43,512 nucleotides of DNA, from assembly GCA_017481395.1 (NCBI GenBank), contig JAFUPE010000096.1:1-43512 (forward strand), given 5' to 3'. Each line of letters begins with the position of its first letter. The first letter of the stretch is position 1. The notes under the pieces are model-generated. The model made no database searches. It saw nothing but the letters and a program-made list of their open reading frames with translations, and was not told the origin of the DNA. Position numbers and translations under genes: made by a program. This stretch comes from Ruminococcus sp. (GTDB lineage: Bacteria > Bacillota_A > Clostridia > Oscillospirales > Acutalibacteraceae). Below are positions 31,256 to 38,671 of the stretch, piece after piece.

Positions 31256-31798
31256 ATGCCAAGAATTTTCTTAAGTCCCTCTTTGCAGGAGTTTAATCCC
31301 TATGTTGGCGGCGGCAACGAGGAATATTATATGAACCTTGTGGCAGATGCCATGGAGCCGTACCTTAGGGCAAGCGGAATTGACTTTTCGAGAAATGACC
31401 CTAACTCAACCCTTTCTCAAACCATAGCCCAGAGTAACGCGGGGGATTATGATTTACACGTGGCGTTGCATTCCAACGCATCGCCCGAGGCTACTAAAGG
31501 TCAGCAGAAAGGCGTGCAGGTTTACTACTTTCCTACAAGTGCCGCAGGTCAGCGTGCCGCTGATATTATCGCACAGAATTATAGGGGAATTTATCCCGAC
31601 CCCGAAGATATTGTAACAATCCCCACAACATCTCTTGCTGAGGTGCGGCGTACCGAGGCACCCTCGGTGCTAATTGAAACCGCATTTCACGATAATCCTC
31701 AGGATGCTGACTGGATACGCTCTAATATCGACAATATCGCCCGAAGTGTTTCTCAGAGTATTGCCGAGTATTTGGGTGTTCCCTTTGTGACACCTTGA
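31256..31798 (+). CDS. N-acetylmuramoyl-L-alanine amidase-like protein (amidase_3)
   Basis: A 180-residue protein with the amidase_3 (zinc N-acetylmuramoyl-L-alanine amidase) pattern: NEEYYMNLVADAM (second metal ligand Glu), DLHVALHSNAS (His72) and SVLIETAFHDN (catalytic Glu141). The start is the ATG giving MPRIFLSPSLQ; an earlier GTG is possible. The first zinc His of the usual HGG motif is not present: the segment reads SPSLQEFNPY, with Gln11 at that place. This is the SPSxQ branch seen in clostridia. No signal peptide or cell-wall-binding domain is present, so it is either cytosolic, released on lysis, or spore-associated. It is a single gene diverging from the PerR-like regulator. Confidence 0.82.
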   Translation: MPRIFLSPSLQEFNPYVGGGNEEYYMNLVADAMEPYLRASGIDFSRNDPNSTLSQTIAQSNAGDYDLHVALHSNASPEATKGQQKGVQVYYFPTSAAGQRAADIIAQNYRGIYPDPEDIVTIPTTSLAEVRRTEAPSVLIETAFHDNPQDADWIRSNIDNIARSVSQSIAEYLGVPFVTP

Positions 31799-31852
31799 TT
31801 TATCTTGGGTTTTATGTATAATTAAATTAGATTTAATTTGGGAAGTGAAAAT

Positions 31853-32515
31853 ATGCAGATTAACGATAGCGTTATTAAATCCGTAATGGAAAATTTAGAG
31901 AAAAATAATATGAAGCCCTACTACTGCAAAACCAGCACCGAGGCGAAAGAGCTTGTTATGAGCCTTATTAAAGAGGGCGACACCGTTACAAATGGCGGCT
32001 CGGTGACTATGAAGGAAATCGGCGTTATGGATGCCGTAAAAGAGAGAAAGGACATTACCTATCTTGACCGAAACGCTGAGGGGTTGACTCCCGAAGAGGT
32101 TAAGGAGATTTATAAAAAGGCATTTTTCGCTGACGTTTATCTTATGAGCACAAATGCACTTACTTTAAAGGGTGAGCTTTACAATGTAGACGGTAATTCA
32201 AACCGCGTTGCGGCTCTTTTATACGGCCCCGAAAGTGTTATTGTTGTGTGCGGTGTAAATAAGATTGTAGAAAATTTAGACGAGGCAGTAAAGCGTGTTA
32301 AGACCATTTCGGCACCTAAGAACACCGTCAGACTTCACACAGGCTCGTATTGTGAGAATGCAGGCGAGTGCATGTCGCTTAAAAACGAGGGTTCTTTTAT
32401 GTGCGATGGTTGTCAGGGTGCAGGCAGAATTTGCTGTAACTACGTGGTGTCTGCACAGCAGAGGCACAAAGACAGAATTAAGGTTATAATTGTAGATGAG
32501 GCTTTGGGTTATTAA
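31853..32515 (+). CDS. LUD-domain protein (lactate-utilisation LutC/DUF162 family)
   Basis: A 220-residue LUD-domain protein (PF02589). The start is the ATG after GGGAAGTGA; an upstream TTG is rejected because it overlaps that site. Family marks are the early helix with MENLEKNNMKPYYC, GDTVTNGGSVTMKEIGVMDAV, ADVYLMSTNALTLKGELYNVDG with NSNRVAALLYGPE, and VVCGVNKIVENLDEA. The C-terminal part has seven clustered Cys (CENAGEC, CDGC, ICC), more than is typical for the C-x-C-x-C ending of this family, and may hold an Fe-S cluster. No lutA/lutB partner is adjacent, so a lactate role is not supported by context. Confidence 0.88.
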   Translation: MQINDSVIKSVMENLEKNNMKPYYCKTSTEAKELVMSLIKEGDTVTNGGSVTMKEIGVMDAVKERKDITYLDRNAEGLTPEEVKEIYKKAFFADVYLMSTNALTLKGELYNVDGNSNRVAALLYGPESVIVVCGVNKIVENLDEAVKRVKTISAPKNTVRLHTGSYCENAGECMSLKNEGSFMCDGCQGAGRICCNYVVSAQQRHKDRIKVIIVDEALGY

Positions 32516-32516
32516 A

Positions 32517-32590
32517 TAGAAGGGGAGGCGTTCCGCCTCCCGAGACTTTTGTTTTGGTTCAAGCCTTTCGGGAGGGGAGCCCCTCCTCTA
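32517..32590. repeat. Palindromic intergenic repeat, copy 2 (GGGGAGGC type)
   Basis: It begins right after the LUD-gene stop. Outer arms are TAGAAGGGGAGG (32517-32528) and CCCCTCCTCTA (32580-32590). Inner hairpins are GGAGGCG-TTC-CGCCTCC and GGAGGGG-AGC-CCCTCC. It has the same architecture as 37097-37172: two mini-hairpins inside outer complementary arms, a central CCCGA/TCGGG, and TACGA at the right edge. It may also terminate the upstream transcript. Confidence 0.7.
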
Positions 32591-32624
32591 CGATTTTTTT
32601 CAAAAGAAAAGATTAAGAAACCGC

Positions 32625-32807
32625 TTACTTGTTGTTTTTGTTCTGCTGGTTTCTGTTAGAGTTCTGATTCTGCTGGTTTCTGCTGGAATTAGAGCTGTTC
32701 TGATTCTTGTTAGAATTGTTGTTCTGCTGATTCTTATTCTGGTTAGAATTCTGCTGGTTTCTGTTAGAATTGTTCTGGTTTGAGTTCTGATTTCTGTTCT
32801 GGTTCAT
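32625..32807 (-). CDS. 60-residue Asn/Gln-rich basic peptide, possibly forespore-expressed
   Basis: A 60-residue peptide using only six amino acids: 28 Asn, 14 Gln, 9 Ser, 4 Arg, 4 Lys and the first Met. It has no hydrophobic residue beyond Met1 and a net charge near +8. GGGAGGTG lies about 8 nt before the ATG. Upstream on the minus strand is GAATA (32855-32859), 18 bp, CATAATA (32830-32836), which fits the forespore sigma-G/F pattern. Repeating NQQN, NSNR and NQNS units suggest expansion of a short repeat. The DNA is low in complexity, but the clean start signals argue for a real gene. By analogy with small Gln/Asn-rich spore proteins it may be a spore-core protein; this is inference, and no family is recognised. 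Confidence 0.7.
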   Translation of the reverse strand: MNQNRNQNSNQNNSNRNQQNSNQNKNQQNNNSNKNQNSSNSSRNQQNQNSNRNQQNKNNK

Positions 32808-32829
32808 TTAAGAGCACCTCCCTTGACAT

Positions 32830-32859
32830 TATTATGGGAAGGCGTCAGATGATTTATTC
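32830..32859 (-). promoter_or_regulatory. Candidate sigma-G/F promoter of the Asn/Gln-rich peptide gene
   Basis: On the minus strand GAATA (-35) and CATAATA (-10) are separated by 18 bp. This agrees with the Bacillus sigma-G pattern GnATR, 17-18 bp, CATnnTA. The predicted start leaves a leader of about 17 nt with the ribosome binding site close to the 5' end. Confidence 0.55.
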
Positions 32860-32902
32860 AGCAGTTGTAGTTTATCTTAAGCAAAATAAAGGAAATTAAA
32901 AT

Positions 32903-33763
32903 ATGGAAAGACTATCTGACATAGGCGAAATTAAAAGAATACTCGGGGCTCACGGCTTTACTTTTTCAAAGGCGATGGGGCAGAATTTCCTTGTAAATCC
33001 CTCGGTTTGTCCAAGAATGGCAGAGCTTTGCGGAGCTGACAAGGAAAAGGGAGTTATTGAAATCGGGCCCGGTATCGGCGTGCTTACCAATGAGCTTTGT
33101 AAGGTGGCTAAAAAGGTTGTTGCCATTGAGCTTGACACACGCCTTTTGCCTGTTTTGGACGAAACCCTTGCCGAGCACGATAACGTTAAGGTTATTAACG
33201 CCGACGTTATGAAAGTAGACCTTCATAAGCTGATTGCTGAAGAGTTTAAAGATATGGAGGTTGTGGTCTGTGCAAACCTGCCTTACTACATTACTTCCCC
33301 TATAATTATGAAGCTTCTGGAGGATAAATTGCCCATAAAAGCTTTGACGGTTATGGTTCAAAAAGAAGCCGCCGACCGCCTTTGTGCTAATGTTGGAAGC
33401 CGAGAAAGCGGGGCGGTTACCGTAGCTGTAAATTATTACAGCAGTGCCGAGAAGCTTTTCGGTGTTTCCCGAGGTTCCTTTATGCCTGCTCCTAACGTGG
33501 ACTCGGCGGTTATAAAGTTAAATGTTTCAAAAGAGCCGAGAATTTCAGTAGCCGATGAAAAGCTGTTCTTCAAAATGATAAAGTCCGCCTTTGCTCAAAG
33601 AAGAAAGACTATTTCAAACTCAATTACATCAGGGCTTTCTATTTCTAAGGAAAGCTTTAAAGAAGCTTGTGAGAATGCAGGCGTAAGCCCTGCGGCTCGT
33701 GCTGAAGCACTTACATTAGAAGAGCTTGGCAGCCTTGCAAATGCAATATATGATTTAAAATAA
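32903..33763 (+). CDS. rsmA: 16S rRNA dimethyladenosine transferase
   Basis: A 286-residue SAM-dependent methyltransferase (RsmA/KsgA) that dimethylates two adjacent adenosines near the 3' end of 16S rRNA during small-subunit maturation. Marks are GQNFLVNPSV (26-35), SAM motif I VIEIGPGIGVLTNEL (51-65), AIELDTRL, and the target-base motif NLPYYIT (125-131). Then come QKEAADRL, the family segment SFMPAPNVDSAVI and QRRKTISNS. Length fits. AAAGGA precedes the ATG. It is a single gene ending in a strong terminator. Confidence 0.97.
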   Translation: MERLSDIGEIKRILGAHGFTFSKAMGQNFLVNPSVCPRMAELCGADKEKGVIEIGPGIGVLTNELCKVAKKVVAIELDTRLLPVLDETLAEHDNVKVINADVMKVDLHKLIAEEFKDMEVVVCANLPYYITSPIIMKLLEDKLPIKALTVMVQKEAADRLCANVGSRESGAVTVAVNYYSSAEKLFGVSRGSFMPAPNVDSAVIKLNVSKEPRISVADEKLFFKMIKSAFAQRRKTISNSITSGLSISKESFKEACENAGVSPAARAEALTLEELGSLANAIYDLK

Positions 33764-33765
33764 AG

Positions 33766-33805
33766 ACAGCCACTCAAGTTTTTTATCCTTGAGTGGCTGT
33801 TTTGT
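33766..33805 (+). terminator. Intrinsic terminator after rsmA
   Basis: A perfect 13-bp stem ACAGCCACTCAAG/CTTGAGTGGCTGT followed by TTTGTT. Confidence 0.93.
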
Positions 33806-33849
33806 TATACGTTATGGTTAATGTGTAGGGGATATTACTCAATTTAGTC

Positions 33850-34010
33850 GGAAATGAAGTATTCCTTTGGAATATGAAGTACACAAAGTGTATGAAGTAA
33901 CTTCGTTATGAAGTATTTGCTGACGCAAATGTAATGGTATCAACCCGCCGTTAATCTAAGGTTTACTCTGTATTTAACCTATCCAAAGGCAGAACTGCCC
34001 TCAAGGGCTC
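33850..34010. repeat. Hairpin-array repetitive element, copy B
   Basis: Four small hairpins are separated by ATGAAGT: ATTCC-TTT-GGAAT (33861-33873), ACAC-AAA-GTGT (33881-33891), AAC-TTC-GTT (33899-33907) and ATTTGC-TGAC-GCAAAT (33915-33930). Then come CCCGCCGTTAATC and AACCTATCCAAAGGCAGAA, matching copy A (17253-17480) in the same order. It lies between rsmA and argS and runs almost to the argS stop. Confidence 0.7.
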
Positions 34011-34015
34011 CTTTG

Positions 34016-35752
34016 TTACATTTTTTCGGGGCAGGTTACGTTGAACATTGTAAGAACGTTGCTTATTACAGTTTTAACTGCACCGCAAAGGGTAAGACGT
34101 GCCTGCATTAAGCTTTCATCTTCTACCTTAACACGCTGAGCATTGTAGAACTTATGGAAAAGTGCGGCAAGGCTTGCTACGTAACGGGTAATTCTTGTGG
34201 GGTCGTAGTCCTTAGCGGCGGCAACAATCTCGTCAGTGAAAGCACTGAGGTGATGGATAAGCTCGATTTCTTCTGGGGCGTTAAGCTTCTGAAGTTCCTC
34301 GTTAGTGCATTTACGGGGTAAAATGTTGTCTGCGGCAAGATTACGGAAAATACTGCAAATTCTTGCGTGTGCATACTGAACGTAATAAACAGGGTTCTGG
34401 TTGTCCTGAGTAACTGCAAGGTCAAGGTCAAAGTCCATCTGAGTGTTGGCTTCTCTTGTGTTAAAGAGAAAACGTGTGGAGTCAACGGGAACTTCTTCCA
34501 AAAGGTCGGCAAGCTGAATTGCCTTACCTGTACGTTTGCTCATTCGTACAACCTCGCCGCCCTTAACCAGACGAACTAACTGCATAAGCACAATGTCAAG
34601 CTTGTCGCCGTCAAGACCGATAGCGTCCATAGCACCCTTCATACGTGCAACGTGACCGTGGTGGTCAGCACCCCAGATGTTGATGCAGGTGTCAAAGCCG
34701 CGGTCAAATTTGTCCTTGTGATAAGCTATGTCAGCGGCAAAGTAGGTGGGATTGCCGTTTGCACGAATAAGAACATCGTCCTTAAGCTCAAGCTTTTCAA
34801 TGTCTTTATCGCTTACACCGCTTTTCTTAAGTCTTTCGGTAACTACTTCTGCATTTTTGTACCAAAGGGCATCTTCCTTTTCATAGGTAAGACCCTTTTC
34901 GGTAAGAAGGTCAACAACAGCTTTAACTTTACCGCTGTTATGAAGCTCGCTTTCGAAGAACCACTTGTCGTACTCAATGCGGTACTTCTTCATATCTGCC
35001 TGCATTTTTGCGATATTTTTAGGCAACGCAAAGTCAACCAAAGCGGACTTTCTCTCTGCTTCGTTTTTATTTACGTAAGAATTGCCGTTAAGTGCTTCGA
35101 ATTCCTTTGCAAGCTCCTTGATATCCTCGCCCTGATATCCGTCCTCAGGCATAATAAAGCTTTCGTCAAAAATCTGCATATATCTTGCGTTAAGCGAAGA
35201 TGCAAACTTTTCAATTTGATTACCTGCATCGTTTACGTAAAATTCACGCTTAACGTCATAGCCTGCGGCATCTAAAACTGCGGCTAAGCAGTCACCCAGT
35301 GCACCGCCTCGAGCGTTACCCATATGCATAGGACCTGTAGGGTTGGCTGAAACGAATTCTACGTTAATTTTCTTTCCCTGACCGAAGTCGCTTCTGCCGT
35401 ATTCTTTGTCAGCAGTTGTGATTTCTTCAACAACATCGGCAAAGTACTTGGGGCTTAAGAAGAAGTTAATAAAGCCTGCTCCTGCAACCTCACATTTTGC
35501 GAAGGCTGTACCCTCAAGGTTTAAATTATCTTTAATTGCCTCAGCAATTTTAAAGGGAGGCATTCTGAAAACACTTGCACCGGTCATAGCGGCATTAGTT
35601 GCAAAGTCGCCGTGACTTCTGTCGGCGGGTGCCTCGATAATAAAATTCTGAAGCTCACCCTCGGGAAGAGCTCCCTTTTCAATAGCTGACTTTACAGCAT
35701 TTTCGATAGCCTTGCGAAGGCTTGTAATAGCTAATGCGGAAGTTTTAGACAT
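34016..35752 (-). CDS. argS: Arginyl-tRNA synthetase
   Basis: A 578-residue class I aminoacyl-tRNA synthetase. The N-terminal Add-1 tRNA-contacting domain (about 1-115) has RSHGDFATNAAM and the GAGFINFFLSP end. The HIGH-type signature reads PTGPMHMGNARGG (His143, with Asn146 in place of the second His). The KMSK-type loop is VRMSKRTGKAIQL. The DALR anticodon domain follows (about 455-578), with YVQYAHARICSIFRN at its start. GAGGT is 9 nt before the ATG. It is the last gene of the murI-DUF1934-argS group, with a gap of 3 nt to the DUF1934 gene. Confidence 0.97.
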   Translation of the reverse strand: MSKTSALAITSLRKAIENAVKSAIEKGALPEGELQNFIIEAPADRSHGDFATNAAMTGASVFRMPPFKIAEAIKDNLNLEGTAFAKCEVAGAGFINFFLSPKYFADVVEEITTADKEYGRSDFGQGKKINVEFVSANPTGPMHMGNARGGALGDCLAAVLDAAGYDVKREFYVNDAGNQIEKFASSLNARYMQIFDESFIMPEDGYQGEDIKELAKEFEALNGNSYVNKNEAERKSALVDFALPKNIAKMQADMKKYRIEYDKWFFESELHNSGKVKAVVDLLTEKGLTYEKEDALWYKNAEVVTERLKKSGVSDKDIEKLELKDDVLIRANGNPTYFAADIAYHKDKFDRGFDTCINIWGADHHGHVARMKGAMDAIGLDGDKLDIVLMQLVRLVKGGEVVRMSKRTGKAIQLADLLEEVPVDSTRFLFNTREANTQMDFDLDLAVTQDNQNPVYYVQYAHARICSIFRNLAADNILPRKCTNEELQKLNAPEEIELIHHLSAFTDEIVAAAKDYDPTRITRYVASLAALFHKFYNAQRVKVEDESLMQARLTLCGAVKTVISNVLTMFNVTCPEKM

Positions 35753-35755
35753 CTT

Positions 35756-36190
35756 TTATACCTCTTTTTTGGTTATAGTAATATGCAGCTCGTTGTTAGA
35801 GACAAGACCTGCGTTAAAGTCCAAGCTGTATTTAAGGCTCAGCTTACCGCCTACATCGGGAATCAGGGTGTTTTTGATGTAGTCGGTATAAACTCCTACT
35901 GACAAATCACCTGCAACGGTGGTGTAAATGCATTGGTGACGTCTGCCTTTTTCTAAGATAAGGCGGCTTTCGGCACCGATATTACGGATAACTGTTACCT
36001 GTGTATTGCCGTTTACCAAAACGGAATTGTCAATAGCAATGCGAGGGTCGTCGTTGTCTCGCTCGGTGTATTTAATCAGAAATTTTGAGTCGCGGTACAT
36101 AAGCGTACCCGAGGTGATAATCTCAACCTTGTCAGACTCGCCGTCAATTTCCTGAATACCCGTTACTTTAATAAGATAATCTTCTTTCAT
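35756..36190 (-). CDS. DUF1934 protein (YwiB-like beta-barrel)
   Basis: A 144-residue protein of the DUF1934/YwiB family, small calycin-like beta-barrel proteins of unknown role. The pattern of strands (IKVTGIQEIDGESDKVEIITSG, KFLIKYTE, VTVIRNIGAESRLILEKGRRH, LSLKYSLDFNAGLVSNNELHITI) is typical. In Bacillus and many Firmicutes ywiB lies directly before argS, exactly as here, which supports the call. The gap to murI is 9 nt and to argS 3 nt. Confidence 0.88.
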   Translation of the reverse strand: MKEDYLIKVTGIQEIDGESDKVEIITSGTLMYRDSKFLIKYTERDNDDPRIAIDNSVLVNGNTQVTVIRNIGAESRLILEKGRRHQCIYTTVAGDLSVGVYTDYIKNTLIPDVGGKLSLKYSLDFNAGLVSNNELHITITKKEV

Positions 36191-36199
36191 ATTCTTTCC

Positions 36200-37012
36200 T
36201 TAATATTTTTCTATGTCGATACGTGTAGCTTTGCTTTTCATGTCTGTGCCGAGGAAAATTCCTGCCACCTTCTCAAAATTATGAGGGGTGTCGCTGACAA
36301 AAAAATCTCTTGAGCCTTCCTCAGTTCTATCTGTAAGCAGGTTGTGCTCCTCCAAAAACTTTTTGGTATAAAGTGCGGTTTCATAGCCCGAGTCAATAAG
36401 CTTTACACTTTCGCCCAGACACTCGCCTATGGCTGACTTTAGCAGGGGATAGTGTGTACAGCCTAAGATTACGGTGTCAATGTCTGAGTTTTTAAACTGA
36501 CTTACATAACGCTCTACCACACTTTTTACGATTATGTCGTCTTTATCTGTAAAGCCAGACTCAACTAAAGGCACAAATAAGGGACAGTCTTGCTCGTAAA
36601 CCTTGATTTCGGGGTTTATTTTCATAAGTAAGTTTTTATAGCTGTGGCTGTTGATGGTAGCTGACGTACCCAAAATTGCCACATTGCCCGACTTTGTAGC
36701 CTTGGCACAGGTCAAAGCGGTAGGCTCTAAAACACCTGTGAACTTAACAGGCAAGCTTTCGCCTAAATCGCTTGCTACCGAGCTTACCGTACCGCAGGCG
36801 GCAATAATCATTTTTACATTGTGGTTAAGTAAAAACTTAGCGTCCTGTGTTGCGTATTTAATTATGGTTTCTTTACTTCTGGTGCCGTATGGAACTCTGC
36901 CTGTATCACCAAAATAAACGATATTTTCATTAGGTAAGCATTTAATAAGCTCTTTTACAGCCGTCAGACCGCCTAAACCGGAATCAAAAACGCCAATTGC
37001 CTTATTTTTCAT
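36200..37012 (-). CDS. murI: Glutamate racemase
   Basis: A 270-residue cofactor-independent racemase supplying D-glutamate for peptidoglycan. The start is the ATG with AGGTGG 6 nt upstream, giving MKNKAIGVFDSGLGGLT. The two catalytic cysteines are Cys73 (IAACGTVSS, where many species have CNTAS) and Cys184 (LGCTHYPLL). FGDTGRVPYG and the late LIDSGYETA are also typical. First gene of the murI-DUF1934-argS transcript, with a promoter TTGCAA, 17 bp, TAAAAT just upstream. Confidence 0.96.
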   Translation of the reverse strand: MKNKAIGVFDSGLGGLTAVKELIKCLPNENIVYFGDTGRVPYGTRSKETIIKYATQDAKFLLNHNVKMIIAACGTVSSVASDLGESLPVKFTGVLEPTALTCAKATKSGNVAILGTSATINSHSYKNLLMKINPEIKVYEQDCPLFVPLVESGFTDKDDIIVKSVVERYVSQFKNSDIDTVILGCTHYPLLKSAIGECLGESVKLIDSGYETALYTKKFLEEHNLLTDRTEEGSRDFFVSDTPHNFEKVAGIFLGTDMKSKATRIDIEKY

Positions 37013-37046
37013 AAATCCACCTGCTTTCAAGGCGTTATTAATGAAT

Positions 37047-37075
37047 ATTTTATCACATTGCTCAATAAGTTGCAA
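37047..37075 (-). promoter_or_regulatory. Promoter of murI-DUF1934-argS
   Basis: On the minus strand TTGCAA (37070-37075) and TAAAAT (37047-37052) are 17 bp apart, 34 nt before the murI start. Confidence 0.65.
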
Positions 37076-37096
37076 GAGTTCATATGGATAATATTG

Positions 37097-37172
37097 GTAG
37101 GGGCGACTATTATTCGCCCGAAAAGCTTCATATCAGAGAAACGTATAACGGGCGATTGATAATCGCCCCTAC
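37097..37172. repeat. Palindromic intergenic repeat, copy 1 (GTAGGGGCGA type)
   Basis: Perfect outer arms GTAGGGGCGA (37097-37106) and TCGCCCCTAC (37163-37172) enclose two mini-hairpins, GGGCGA/TCGCCC and GGGCGATT/AATCGCCC. It lies between divergent promoters of murI and the next gene. It is related in layout to 32517-32590. Confidence 0.75.
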
Positions 37173-37194
37173 GATTAAACATCATATAAATACT

Positions 37195-37223
37195 TTGACA
37201 AAACCGAAAAGTGTATGTATAAT
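37195..37223 (+). promoter_or_regulatory. Consensus sigma-A promoter of the unknown gene at 37253
   Basis: TTGACA (37195-37200) and TATAAT (37218-37223), both perfect, with a 17-bp spacer. Confidence 0.88.
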
Positions 37224-37252
37224 AAAAGTTAATGCATTTGGAGGTAACGATT

Positions 37253-38038
37253 ATGACTGATATAAAAAAGGCATTTGGTATTATTACCGATAAATTAAGT
37301 GACACTTTAAAAGCTCAGAATTTTACTAAGCAGAAGGTAGAAAGCTCTAACGCAAACGAGCTTGTAAGCCTCTTTACTAACGAGACTGTTGCTTACTCTG
37401 TGATTTACTATAAAGACAAGATGCTTTGCGTGCTGAGAAGCTGCACCATGACAGATGAAGGTCCCGACAATGAGTGGAAGACCATGGCTACATGGATGTT
37501 CAACCCCGAGACCGACACAGAAAAGGAAGCCGACAGCATTGGTAACGACTTTGTAGAGGCAGTTAACTCTGCTTCTGCTGTGAAGAGAGTCAAGCAGACC
37601 AAAAAGAAGAAAAGCTCAGACGACGGCAATGCCGACCCTCTTTTCCTTGCAAAGCGTTTTATGGTGCTTTTCCCCGAGCTTAAAGAGGAAATCAAAAAAG
37701 AGCAGGAAACTAAAGAAGAATTCCGTGGTGTGTACTTTACACGTACCTTTATCGTGCCAAAAGTAAACGAGCTGTTGATAAGAGGCGTGAAAAGCGAGAT
37801 TAACAAGCTTTCTCAGATTCTTTCTACTCAGTACCAGAATGGCGATATGGACACACGCTCTATCATTACCATCGTAATTCTTAACTCTGTTGATGAGAAG
37901 TTTAAGGACAGACTCGAGGAGAAAATGAGCGACGAGCTTAAAAAGGCTTGGAAGTTTGCACTAAAAATGAAGGGCAAAAAGGTTAAACCCGAAAAGGTTA
38001 AGAAAAAGAGAAATACCCTTTCAGGCACAAGACTTTAA
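37253..38038 (+). CDS. Conserved-looking cytosolic protein, function unknown
   Basis: A 261-residue soluble protein. The start is the ATG 7 nt after GGAGGT. The N-terminal half (about 1-105) looks like a small alpha/beta domain (VAYSVIYYKDKMLCVLRSCTMTDEGP, TMATWMFNPETDTEKEADSIGNDFVEAV). A Lys/Asp-rich linker (KRVKQTKKKKSSDDG) leads to a helical C-terminal half and a very basic tail (KMKGKKVKPEKVKKKRN). There is no signal peptide or membrane segment and no enzyme motif I can name. It stands alone behind a perfect sigma-A promoter and ends in a strong terminator, so it is probably abundant. Possibly nucleic-acid-binding because of the tail; this is a guess. Confidence 0.8.
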   Translation: MTDIKKAFGIITDKLSDTLKAQNFTKQKVESSNANELVSLFTNETVAYSVIYYKDKMLCVLRSCTMTDEGPDNEWKTMATWMFNPETDTEKEADSIGNDFVEAVNSASAVKRVKQTKKKKSSDDGNADPLFLAKRFMVLFPELKEEIKKEQETKEEFRGVYFTRTFIVPKVNELLIRGVKSEINKLSQILSTQYQNGDMDTRSIITIVILNSVDEKFKDRLEEKMSDELKKAWKFALKMKGKKVKPEKVKKKRNTLSGTRL

Positions 38039-38051
38039 TATTTTTAAAATT

Positions 38052-38079
38052 AAGGAAGCGACTTTTCGCTTCCTTTTTT
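38052..38079 (+). terminator. Intrinsic terminator
   Basis: AAGGAAGCGA/TCGCTTCCTT with a 3-4 nt loop followed by TTTTTT. Confidence 0.92.
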
Positions 38080-38111
38080 GTCCCTTATTATATTTTTAGG
38101 AGGTATATAAA

Positions 38112-38591
38112 ATGAATAATGATTTATGTGTTAAAACCGAGGACGGAATACTTAATATCCGTGTTGGTGCCATTATTATGAGGGGTGATGAATTCCTTAT
38201 GGTTGAAAACAACAGGGATGAGCATATGTACTCGGTGGGTGGCAGAATCAAGTTCGGCGAAACTGCCGAGGAAGCGGTTGTGCGTGAAGTTTTTGAAGAA
38301 ACGGGAGTTGAAATGGAGGTTGACCGCTTAGGTTTTATTCATGAAAATTTCTTTCCCGGCGATTCGCTTGCTAAGAAAGGTAATATAGTCCACGAGATTT
38401 CTTTCTTTTTCTATATGAAAGTGCCTGAGGATTTTGAACCTGTGTGTATGAGCTTTACGGAAGACGGTGTAAAGGAGCATTTAGTCTGGATAAATGCAGA
38501 CCACAAAAAGAGATATTACCCTGAGTTTTTCGGGGCAGAGCTAAAAAGTCCTTCCCCAGAAGTCAAGCATTATGTTACAAGGGACATTTGA
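38112..38591 (+). CDS. Nudix hydrolase
   Basis: A 159-residue Nudix-fold pyrophosphohydrolase. The Nudix box is complete at residues 44-66 (GRIKFGETAEEAVVREVFEETGV; G-x5-E-x7-REVFEETGV). AGGAGG lies before the ATG. The N-terminal strand LNIRVGAIIMRGDEFLMVE and the later HEISFFFYMKVP are typical of MutT/ADP-ribose-type members that act on NDP-X. The substrate is unknown. It may be read together with the PAP2 gene 80 nt downstream, though no shared function is evident. Confidence 0.92.
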   Translation: MNNDLCVKTEDGILNIRVGAIIMRGDEFLMVENNRDEHMYSVGGRIKFGETAEEAVVREVFEETGVEMEVDRLGFIHENFFPGDSLAKKGNIVHEISFFFYMKVPEDFEPVCMSFTEDGVKEHLVWINADHKKRYYPEFFGAELKSPSPEVKHYVTRDI

Positions 38592-38671
38592 TATTTATAT
38601 AGATTTTTTAAAATATATGTGTTACAATAAAATTTAAAGATATATAAATCTTCGGAGGTGTTACCTCAGAA

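Noticed and set aside
32625..32807. Asn/Gln-rich frame as a chance reading of a simple repeat
   Set aside because: Kept as a gene because of the ribosome binding site, start codon and upstream promoter-like signals, though confidence is limited.
34652..35275. Open frame of about 207 codons on the plus strand
   Set aside because: It lies fully antisense inside argS, has no ribosome binding site and no recognisable domain; codon-bias shadow.
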